Source: Nectonema munidae (lineage: Eukaryota > Nematomorpha > Nectonematoida > Nectonematidae). From it: a stretch of 64,000 bases of DNA. The stretch lies in NCBI GenBank assembly GCA_030549495.1, contig JAUIRK010001051.1:372001-436000 (forward strand), given 5' to 3'. The position numbers and the translations under genes are program-made. Below are positions 40,501-52,148 of this stretch, in pieces (position 1 is the first letter of the stretch; every line of letters begins with the position of its first letter). The notes under the pieces were generated by a model. It saw only the letters and a program-made list of their open reading frames with translations, was not told the origin of the DNA and searched no databases.

Positions 40501-43500
40501 TTTTAACGGGATTTTTTTAAATTAAAATATATTTTTTTTTTCTAATTTTTACATCAACTTATTTATAATCGACTACATTCTATTTTAATATGTTAAAATT
40601 TTGAATTTTTTTTTTTTGATTTTACAAATTTTTAAAAAATTTGTATTAAAATTTGTAAATTTTAATCTTGAAAGAAAACTTTATCCAAGAATTTTTTAAA
40701 TACATTTAAAACCATGCCTATCTTAAAGAGCATCCTTTTATCCGCATTTTGCATGTCATTTAGTTTTTGAAAAACTTCAAATATTTTTTAAAAGCCTTTG
40801 AACCATATGCACAATTTTGTTATTTTTCACTATATTTTAGCGTAACCAAAATTAATTTGTAGATTTTTAAAAAATAATTTAATTTTCGGTTCTCACACAA
40901 GCGCGCACATAAATATTGAAGAAATATTTTTCTGTATGAAGTTTTAGAAAATTCTTCTTTATTATGTAATGAAATATTCTCATAACCTGTACGGTTGAAC
41001 ACGGGTATACAACTTCATCTCCAATCTGTATACTACGATGGTTTCTATTCCATAGTAACAATTTTTGAAGATATAAACTGTTAATCTACTTTATTTCGTT
41101 AGTACTTTCATGTGGTGTAGGTGAAATGACCTCAAATTAAGTTCATAGACCCGTACTTGAACTTAAAATTTCACCCAAAATATTTTCCCACGAGAAATTA
41201 AAATTAATTTTAAAATTTTTTTCATTGAATTAAAGTACACTTATAAATAAAATATTTTCTGAAAAAAATCGGAAAAATTTCATTCAATTTTTTTAAAGAA
41301 AGTTTTTATACAAAAAAAGTTGACATTTTTAACACGATTTTTTAATTAAAATAAAAAAACATTTTTCTAATTTTTACATCAACTTATTCAAAATCGCTTA
41401 CATTTTATTTTGAAATATTGAACATTTTTTATTTTTGATATATATTTTTTAATTTTAACACTTTTTAAAAAATAAATTAAAACTAATAAACTTTTGTAAG
41501 ATCGTCTCCTACAGTGAGGTATATCAAATCTTACATCTAGCCAGGGGGCACATTCTCAAAATTATTGGGGGGGGGGGGGGGCGAAATTAATAATAGTTCT
41601 GGAAATAATTCAAGCAATCCTTTAAAATAGAGTGTATTCAGCGCATACCTAACGTCCTAAATTTATAAGACTACTTTATATTTTTTTTACAAAATTGGTG
41701 AATTTAAATACTATACTTCCTGCGAAAATATTTTAATTAAATTTGCATATCGAATATAGTGCGCAAAAAAAATGCCTCTGGAAAAAATGCCCCCAATTAA
41801 AAAGTAGGAAAAAATGCCCCATATTAAAAAGTAGGAAAAAATGCCCCATATTAAAAAGTAGGAAAAAATGCCCCATTTTAAAATTAGGAAAAAATGCCCC
41901 AACATAAAAAATTTCAAAAAATTATTAATTAAAATTTTTAAAAAAGATATGTCAAATAAAGATTTTTTGTAAAAAAAAAGTTAACTTTTCACTAAAGCAT
42001 TTAAAATTTAATTAAAGTAAACTAAAAAACTCAGCATACGACAATTTTTTAAATACAAAATTTTTTTTATAAAACAGCAAATATTTTTGGACTTTCTGTG
42101 TATCAGAACACATTCCCACAAAACTGCACCTTTGCTATTGTTTTCAAGAACTTTATAAAGAAAAAACCCTATAGATTAAGAAATTTTAGGAATTTAGCCT
42201 TTCAAAACGTTACCAAATAAAAAAATTTATATAATTAAAAAAAACCTGAAAATCAAAAATTAGGGGGCATTTTTGATTAACTTTTTAATTGGGGGCATTT
42301 TTTCCAGGAGCATTTTTACCTACAACCATCGAATATACACTAGTTTAAAAAAATCCAAAAATGTTAGGGGGTGGAATAGGCTTTTCATTTGAAAAATAAA
42401 GTAATCTACCAGGCACATTACAGGAATTGATGAAAGGATATTTGATTCATAGAGAAAACAAAAAACTGAAGGTTGGATAGTTTTATATGAGTGAATGTAG
42501 TCTAAAGGCAAAGAGTCTACTAGACCCCCTGTGATGTTTATATGAAAAAATGTGATTGATTCAGGGGCGCATCATTCAAAAATAGTTTAAAAGCTAAATT
42601 GATACAAGCTACAAAAAGTAAAATAACTGTTAACATTTTGCAATGATTTGCCTTTTATAATAACTTTTAAGGAAAAAAAGTCTATCAGAAAAAGTTATAG
42701 AGCTTCAACAAAAACAAAAAATTTTTACAGCATAACTTAGGTTTTTTGAAAACTAATTTGACGTATCCCCTACAGCATACTCTATGCGTGGCATGGCAGG
42801 TTGGTTGAGATGATGGACATAGCACGGAAGCCTCTGGATTCGATTCCTCATTGATACGAATTTGTTCATAGTTTGACACAAGCGGTACATCAGTGCCTGG
42901 TAAATGAAAATACATCCGCTACCTTTTACTCAAAATTGAAAAATTTGCTACATAATTAACATAAGAGAGAAAAGAAACAAAATAAACTAATAAAGCAATT
43001 TTCACTATTTTAAAATGGAACCGTCTGTTCTCAGAATAATTTCAAAATAATAGGAGGCATAAATAATAATTAGAGTTTATTTGATATTTTCAAGTTTTTA
43101 TAAGCAGCAAAATCCAACGTTTAAGTAGCTCCTTATAATTAAAAAATTATTTAAATAACGGTCGACAGATATTTCACCCCATAGACAATTTGCCCCCTGA
43201 CAAATTGTCTCATAGGCTATTAGTTTCATCCATCTTTGCTTATTATATGTGTAAAATTATTAAAAAATTTTATATTCTTATTTATTTTATCTCTATTAAA
43301 TTATTTCAAATTAATCAATTTATCTCTTAATTTTTTAGAATTGTCCATGAGACAAAATGTCTTATGAAAATAACGGTGCGAATTGTCCATGAAACAAAAT
43401 GTCTTATGAAAATAATGGGGCGAATTGTCCATGGGACGAACTGTCTTATGAAAATAATGGAGCGAATTGTCCATGGGACGAACTGTCTTATGAGAATAAT

Positions 43501-46500
43501 GGAGCGAATTGTCCATGGGACGAACTGTCTTATGAAAATAATGGGGCTCCATGTCCGAGGACCAAACTAACATAAATCAAAGTATACGAGAAAAGAAAAT
43601 CATTGCGTTTTTTTTTGAATATTTGTGTACAAATAAAATTCTGACAGCTGTCATAAATAGATCAAGTACATTTTTAACAACTGAAACATTTTGTTTCGAT
43701 ATTATATAACAAATTTTCTTTAAAAAAAAAGTGATTTGATTATGTACAGTGTTACTTATAAAATTTAACAATCGAACATTATAAAAAATATATCTGCTCA
43801 AATAGAGTATTCTTGCTTTTAAACTGAATAGATAATCAAAATATTCATTCCCAAATAACTATTGAAAAAAATAAAAAATTAAAGTTTTCAAATGTTACAA
43901 AATGTAGCAAAATTAAATAAAGATTAAAAGTTACTTTTGTTGAAAAAAATTCTTAGCGCGAGTCTAACAATATTCATTGATATAAAATTGTAACGATTGA
44001 AAACTATTTAAATTTAACTCTAAATGCAAATTAGACAGAAGCAGTGGTGTAGCCAAAAAAAGTTGATAGAAAGGGCACATTTTAAAAATAAAAAACTTGC
44101 GCAACATTATTTATACTTTCTTAATCCTTTCATTGGAGAAATTTTCAAAAACTTATATCGCATAAGTTGCATGGGAGCACCATGCGGTACATAGGAGTGT
44201 GGGCACGGCCCCTCATGCCCCAACCTAGCTACGTCACTGGAGAGAAGAGAGCTGAATAAGATAGGAGAGCTTAACAAGAGAAGAGGGCTTGAATGAAAGA
44301 AGAGAGCTTGAGTGAATGATTGAGTTTTAGCAGAGAAAGCGGAAGAGAAAAACAAAGGAGAGAGAAAGAGAAATAGAATCACTGTGACAGAAGATGAAAA
44401 AATCTAGTGGATCATCAACATGTGTTTGCCCAAAAATACTATAAAGAGGAGACACTGTGATAAACATTGCTTACTTATTGTGTGCATATTGAAGCAATTG
44501 ATTATTATTATATAGCTCTCAGCATCGTCTGTAAAATATGTTCGATAGGAAAAATGTGATCATCATACATGTTTTATAAACAAGCAGTAACTTATAACAA
44601 GCGGTCGCCCCCCTCGCCCCTGCATCTAACAAAACATGAACATTGTCTCCCTAGTCATTCATTTGTACATGGAATCGAAACCATTGTAGTATACAGGTTG
44701 GAGAAGAAACCATCGTAGTATACAGGTAGGTTGGAGATGATAATCAAGTTGTCTACCCGCCTTCAACCGTACAGGTTATGAGATTTTCTTTAATTTAAAA
44801 CTATGATAATTCGAATTAAATAAAATTTAATTTAACTTTTTGTTCTATTTTATTACTTCATTTTTTTTGTTGCGGCACTTTTTAACCGGACCCCATTTTT
44901 GTACATCAAAGGACACAAAAACTATAGAATTAATATTGAACGTTCAATATTTTGAAGATTTATAGTTTACTTGCATTATTCTTAAATAACCATCCACCCA
45001 TCTGTTAAATATTCTCTGTTAAATTTGATCTATATTCATTTTTCTCATTAATATGCGAAAAGTGCACAAACATTTGCTCTAAAAGGAAAACCCATAAATT
45101 TGACTTAGACTTTTACTTCAAGCAGTTTACTAATTCTTGGAAAAATATCTTCATATAAAATGTATCTGAATATATTTACTTTTTGGATGATATATTGTTA
45201 TGCTGGAAGTTGAAAAGAAGAATGAGTACACTCTTCTTCGCAGTCTTTTTTAAACGGTATAACAAAATGCGTTCATTACTTGTAGACTCAATATTTAAAT
45301 TTAATATTTTTTTCAATAGCGAAATTTCTGAATGCATTATTGAATTATTATCTTTGAAAACTAAATAATATAAAATAAAAAAAATTTAAATTCAATTTTT
45401 CTTAAAATTTTCAAGTCCAAAGTGTTAAAGTAAAAAAGCTTGATCCAAGACTCAAAAATCATATTTTAAATAAGGATTCAACTAATGAGCTCATATTCAA
45501 TCATTTTTTGCTTCTTCGTGGGCATAACCTTAAACACTGAAGAGTGCATTTTGCCCTAGGACACCATTTTGAGCCCTTTTCCCTTTCAACTCCGATTTTA
45601 TAAATAAGAGCCCATTGATAAATTGAAAACTGGAGCCACCCAGCACAAAATTTGCATTTCCAAAAACTAGAAACTATATCATTTCCAATTTCAAATAGAA
45701 TTGATTTTATAATGGAAGTATGTGTAGACATTATTATATGTATTTTTTCTTATTGTGAATGTCATCCCCCTAAGATGGGTAAGTGAGGAGTGACTTTTCA
45801 CTGCTCTAAGAAGCATGATTAGGAGTCAGAGCCGGAGATTTTAAAGGGATTGGAGACTTTTGTAAGCATATGAAGTAACTCTACTGTTTGTTATTGAGCA
45901 AATCAACGAATACTGGATCAAGATGCAATATTTACAGCACTAGGCTACTTAAAAAGTACTTCAAAATGATTTAAAACACGTATGCGAGTTAAAAACACTT
46001 AGTTCATAAAATATAAACGATTTATTTTTCATGATTTTGACATTTTTCCATTGAACTATTTTTGTATTTCCGATTATTACACCAAAACTTCTAAAGAAAG
46101 GAAAGAATAACCTAGACTTAGAGTAATGACTTCTTCAAAAAAAGATAGATGATGGAAAAAAATGTAGGAAGAAATCATGGAAAAATGTAATGCTTTTCAT
46201 TTATGCTTTTACGAAGAATTTGAGGCAGAAAATGTCAACACGTTAAAAAACTTAATTGTGAAAGAAAAAATCTAAAAAGTGGTTTGACTACAAATGAATA
46301 ACGAAGAAAAACATTTAAAAAGTATGGCAACGTTTTTAGAATTTATTAAACAGTATATCTTTATCTCGAAATAGTTTTTATGCCTGAGGCTTGTCAAAAT
46401 ATTTATTTAAAAATAAAAGCCGGCAAAAGAAAAGTGAAAAACAATCATTCTTCGAAAAACATCATCAAAGATTCGCTCAAATAAGTTGGAAAAAATGTTA

Positions 46501-49500
46501 CTTTTGTTATCTTCATATGCTGTATAATTTAGCATTAACGATAACCGAAGAATGATATGAGATAGTTTTAAATAAATTTTTATACTCAATTATTATAATT
46601 GCTAATCAAGTAAATGGATCATTTTTACAAAGTCCTACAGCTAATAGAATAGAACTAAGAAGATTTAATTTAAAGGTATAAAAAACTATCTTTTTTGAAT
46701 AATTTTTTTTTCTCAACTGCATAAGATTTATATGTATATTTAAATTTTATTATTCTTTTCAAACAGTTTTTATATAACGTATAGCAGTCGATTTATATTT
46801 CGTGGAACGCTGATGTTCAAAAAACCTGAATCAGTCGCGCTTCAGTCCCAATTTATTAGTGTGCGCTAAAGTGAGCTGTATACAGTGAAAACATCTCTAT
46901 AATGGAGACTTTGAAATGTTGAGTAAAGAGAAGTTCCACTCCACGCAGCAAACTCAAATTTTGAAAGCTTTTACCTTGTTATTTACCAAAGAGTTACCTT
47001 TTAAATTTGTTCCAGTTGTACACAGCTTTCGACGTTTCGCACGCATTTCTATAGCATGCATACATAAAAGCATCAATTTTGGCGTAATGAAAAAGATGCT
47101 AAATACTTTTCCATAGAGTGTTTTGTAGTGCTTGCTAATTTCTTGCCTTTGGAGATTTGTTCGAGAAGTGAGAACTTCGATTAAGGCTTTTTCATTGGTT
47201 CCTGCATACAAATGTAAGCATTCAGTGAATTACGTGAAAATACCTTGAAACATAATAGTTAGTTACAAATCACTGTTGGAAGGAAGTCCAAGTTGAAAAT
47301 TTAAAAGCAGCTTTATTCATGTTTAAATTCCAATTTAGCCATATTTTTATTCAAGATTTATTCGTGATTCTTTATTCAATTTTTAATCTCCTCAATTTCT
47401 AAAATATATTAACTTGGGAGAAAAAGTTTGTGAACTTTGATTTACTTACCTTTGATTTTAACGAGGGATAGAATGATACTCCAAAATTTTGATACAAAAA
47501 TCAGACTTAGTTAGCATGCATTTAACAGTATGCAAGTTTATCAGAGACAAGTACTAGGATAAATTAACTATATAGAGGACCTTACCTGTTAATACTACTC
47601 AATCTGCAGCCTTGGCCAGAGACAGCCGTGCTATATCGGGAGATGTCTGTAGTTGCATAACATAAAATAAATAGAAGAACACTTTTTTAAAGTGTGAAAT
47701 AGTAGTTCACTCAAAAAGTAGGCATACAATTTCAAATGCAAAATTACTGCATTTTTCATCTCAAGACTAATGAAAAATCATTATATGACTTATGAATATA
47801 GTTGGCTGATTAACTTTTCTATCATGTATTAAATTATATATTAGAATTTCTTTTAATTTCAAATAAATAAAGCTTCTTCTATAGAGGTTTTTTAGATTAA
47901 ATTTGAAATAAAAAGTTTCATAGTATAGCATTCATACTTTACCCAACGAACGAATGCTGATAGGTTCTGGGTGCAATGTTTACCTATCTTTGAAATTAAG
48001 GTACCAACTGCAAAGTATGAGGAATCGGAATAAAATAATAAGAACGTGTTGTAAATTTCCGGTTACTACTTGAAAAAGGACAAGTTTTGGGTCTTTTCGT
48101 TTAGACGCCCACATCAAGTAATCACCATTTCGTCTGTCTTTTATAGTTAATTACTTTATTAATTAATTATATAATTAATTATAGTTATTAATATTATAGG
48201 AACCAGGACAAAACTATAAAAGGCAGGCGAAATGGCGATTACTTGATGTGGCCGTCGAAACGAAAAGACCCCAGGTTTCTTACGATTTCCGATTAAGAGT
48301 AGTCCCGTTATTAAGTTGATCCTTAAATTGACTAAATTATTGCTATTTTATTTCCACTTTTAAAGCAATAAAAAGATTGAATTATAATTTTAAAAAAAAA
48401 ACAGTGATTACTTTTAGTTCCTATCACAGGGTTTAACATTTACCGTTAGATTCGGGTTGTACCGCTATTTTGGAGATTTAAATATTTCAGTGTATGGGTG
48501 TCTGTCAATATGTATGCATCTATATGAAAACATCAAATGCATGTATGTACGTATGCCTAGATATTTATTTGTGTCTTACGTGTATTAATACAAATAAATA
48601 GGAAGGTTTGTGTCAAGAATGTCAAAAAATGAATATGTAAATGTATGTATATACGATTGCGCTAACACTAAACCCCCATTCATTATGGCCCATCCAGAAA
48701 TTGGTTGAGCACTTTTGCCAATATTTTGAATAGTCCTAATCGCCGGGAGAATGCAAATTCGGTATGCGCATCGAGAAGTAGAAATAAAAAAAAATGAGAC
48801 GTGTCGGTAAAGATAACAAAATAAAATAGAAAGACACTTTTTTAAAGTGTGAAATAGTATCCTAGTCAAAAAGTAGGCATACAATTTCAAATGAAAAATT
48901 AGAGGATTTTTCACCTCAAGACTAAAAAAATAACTATTTTACTGATTAGATGCAGCAAATAAAAAATTAAAAGAAAGAAAGCTTAGCATGCGCGAGTTGG
49001 AGATGAATGAAATGAAAAAATAAAAAAAAAACCGAATCCTTTCATAGCACTTCTCAATTTTTCAGCATCTGCTCGCAAATCCGCCTGCTTTTCTTTAATT
49101 GTTCCACTGTGACTCTAAAAAACCAAAAAATGACATTTATCAAAAAAGATGTCGTGTGATCTAAATCACTGGTACAAATTTGTAAAATCTTAATGACGTT
49201 AATGAGACAAAATTCTTCTACTACTGCCAAAAAACATACTGTATCCATTACGCGAGTTAAGGAAGCAAATTTGACAATGTTGTCTCTAAAGACCAATACG
49301 TACATATCGTAGATAGAGCTAGAGCCCATCTACTAAATGACGCATGGTTCAAATTTAGAGATTACGTTATAAAATTTAGAGATTACGGAATAAATTTGAT
49401 GCTCATCTACTAGAGCTCATTATTGATAAGTTACATAAAATAAACAAGTTTTATTGGCTGAATTTCAATCGACTGTGAACATTATATCGAAAATGGTTAT

Positions 49501-51932
49501 GATATGCATTAGACGAAGCTAAGTGCATAGTTTTAAGGAAGCTTGACTTTTTCCAATTTCAGATGCTGGAACTACAATTGGTAAGGGATCGCAAATTCTA
49601 ATTTTTGCACAGATAAATTTTTTTAAAAAAAATGACTTCCAAGCATTGAATATGCGGCGATGATAAAATGAAAAGTGTTGTAGACATTGTTACATTTTCT
49701 TTCAGGTATACAGACCAATAATTTTGGTTACAGATCGATAATAATAGAGGTAAAAGACTGTAGTTTTTTCTTGCAAAATAAAATAAGAGAAACACTCACA
49801 TAATAATAAACGATACGTGGAGAACTTTTGTTAAACATAACAAAATTTTATCAAAAAATTATTAAAAAAAACGCTCCAATTTCAAAGATGGATCTTAAAT
49901 TCAGGAAATTGAAGAGGACAAAGAGTGCATGCACAAGTAGAAAACAAAAAGAATGTCCAATTGAGATAGCAATAATAATAATAGTAATGAAAATGATATC
50001 TATTGATTCGTTCAAGGTAAGAAAATACCTTTCGAGTGAGATAATCTTATACGATTGTGCTGATGTGTTTATTCAATTAGTAACATTAAGATATATGCCT
50101 CCTTAGAATGATTGGTTTTCTTAGCTTGAAAAGTGTTAGAAAAACGAGACGTTGAAAAGATGAAAGAGAGTAGAACAAGGATGATGATGATAATAATTGC
50201 TAACAACGAAAGCTATTCTTCATATTCGCATTTTAATCGTTTTCGAGAAAAATAACACCAGAAACGATAAAAATGGGATTGGAGACAGGAGGTGTAAAAG
50301 ATAGCATTACCAGCGCCTGCATGTTGACTATATATTATGTGTATTATTATTATTGGAATAAAACTCAAAATCAATATAAACTGAATCAATATTTTTTTAG
50401 CAAGATTGAAATTAATGATCGGTGTTTCAATTCAAGGTTTTCGCAACCTCTTTTCTGTCTCGCACACTAGACCGCTGTTCCTCAAAGTTCTGTAACGACT
50501 TTGAATAATTCAACCCAATAGAAAAGATTTATAACAAAGAAATAGTTTTTTAAATCATTTTTTGATTTAACGTTAAAAATGGGATTATTAAAATGTAGAA
50601 TAATGGGAATGGGGCTGAAAGTTTTTCTTCTTAAATTTTGGATTCATTTTCAACAAATTTTTGCTTAAAAACAAAATGATTTCATTTTTTTGCCATCCAC
50701 TTAGAATTCATATGGCACTGCAATCGAATTCAATAAATACGTAAAAATGATCGTGAAAAGACTCACACATACAAGCAAATAGAACGCATTTTTTCAAAAG
50801 TGGGCAATTGAACCAAAAGTGAAGCGAATGAGGCTTCACATTAGTCCAAACAGGTTTTTACATGGTGCTTGGTCAGTGACGATTACCATGATATATTCAT
50901 TTTTCGACGATATAGATCAGGTTTAATTAACAAAAAATTGAATTGAATTGAATATATGTTGCTTATAACATTCCTTCCTTTACATTCTATAGTAAACAGA
51001 AAAAAGGCGTACCTACATCATACCCTTTTGCAGAAAAAGATCATTACAAGCGTAGCATTGTTGTATACGCAAAGCATACTACTACTTCATTGCCGATTCG
51101 TAGTTGGAGATAAAAATGAAAACACATGTAGAATGTAGAAGCTCAGGAATACTTTTCCTTCTATTTTAATTCTTTAGTTTTCGATATTTTTTACTTCTGT
51201 TCTTACTGAAATGCTTCAAATTATATTATTAGAGGTTTTATTTAGTAGAAAAAAGAAGAAAATGCGATTTTTTTAATTTGAAAAATTTTATAGCCAAAAC
51301 AGCAAAAAATTATTTTATTGTACCCTACAGACAAGTCAAAAGTGTAAATTTGCTAAAAAAGATTCATCAGAATAAATAGAGGAAGAAAAAAGAAGCCAAG
51401 ATGTAGATTTTGATATGAAATTAGAAGGTAGAGAAGATTTTTTAAGATTAAACTCCTTTGTTTTTCTGTAATTGTTTTAGGGTGGTAAGCAACTCTACAT
51501 TCCATATATCACTAATTTTCAAAATAAATGCTCCTAGATACTGTTTGATGTTCTCAACAAAAAACTAAATCTTTGTAGATGCAACTTTTTAAAAGTGTCC
51601 TTCAGGCTTCACCCAAATTTTCACCGCCCACATTTTTACTCAGGCGTGCAAACATGCCATTTATATAGCCTTTTGCCAGATAAAAAGAGTGTTCTTATCT
51701 GTAAGATTTTATAATGTATTATACTTCAAAGATTACCTTCGCAAGACGGAACGGGAGTTTTACGTCAATGGTAATTTTCAAACTAAATTTACGTCGACTA
51801 TCTTATATAAAACCTATTTTAAAATTATAATTTAAATTTTCAAAAAACAAAAAATTTTTCAAAAATAAAAACTGATGGTGAAAACTGATTTTTTTTTTTC
51901 TGTTTTCCCCAAAAAAAAAATTCTTTTCTATT

Positions 51933-51963
<31 letters not shown>

Positions 51964-52074
51964 TTAAAAAAAACACGGGGGGGGGCCCTCTCCTCCTTCT
52001 AAAGGGGGGGGGGGGGGGGGGGGCCCCCGGAAAAAAGGGGGGGGGGGGGGGGAAGGGAGGGACCCGAAAAAAAG

Positions 52075-52148
<74 letters not shown>

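Larger units (their letters stand above)
41542..44632 (-). mobile_element. Large non-autonomous hAT element, copy 2 (3.09 kb)
   Basis: Ends CAGGGGGCACATTCTC and GCCCCCCTCGCCCCTG. Target duplication CATCTAGC (41534-41541) and CATCTAAC (44633-44640), 7 of 8. The inside is the reverse complement of copy 1 with the same nested MITE, SINE and 42-bp TIR element. It lacks the 666-bp insertion of copy 1 but has its own 570-bp foldback insertion at 41758-42327. No transposase. Confidence 0.9.

Noticed and set aside
41711-41917. 68-codon frame with repeated GIFSYFLIW
   Set aside because: Reading of the 27-bp tandem units of the foldback element, not a membrane protein gene.
43339-43548. CRISPR-like array
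   Set aside because: Units are contiguous without unique spacers, and the DNA is from an animal.
43301-43573. 90-codon open frame with repeating MDNSPHYFHKTVRP peptide
   Set aside because: It is the in-frame reading of a 42-bp DNA tandem array inside a TIR element; unit number differs between copies and there is no supporting gene structure.
44107-44382. 91-codon frame with a hydrophobic start, also at 63051-63326 and 32005-32268
   Set aside because: The same frame appears only because the three copies of the non-autonomous hAT share sequence (TCTCTCTTCT-rich part plus MITE); no known domain.
29846-44893. A 15-kb element bounded by the inverted GGTCCGGTTAAAAAGTGCCG motifs
   Set aside because: Similarity is limited to about 24 bp, there is no matching target duplication, and the direct second copy at 30053 does not fit. 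No genes of a large self-replicating element are inside.
45501-45731. 76-codon Cys/Trp-containing frame
   Set aside because: No recognisable domain and no repeat of it elsewhere in the window.
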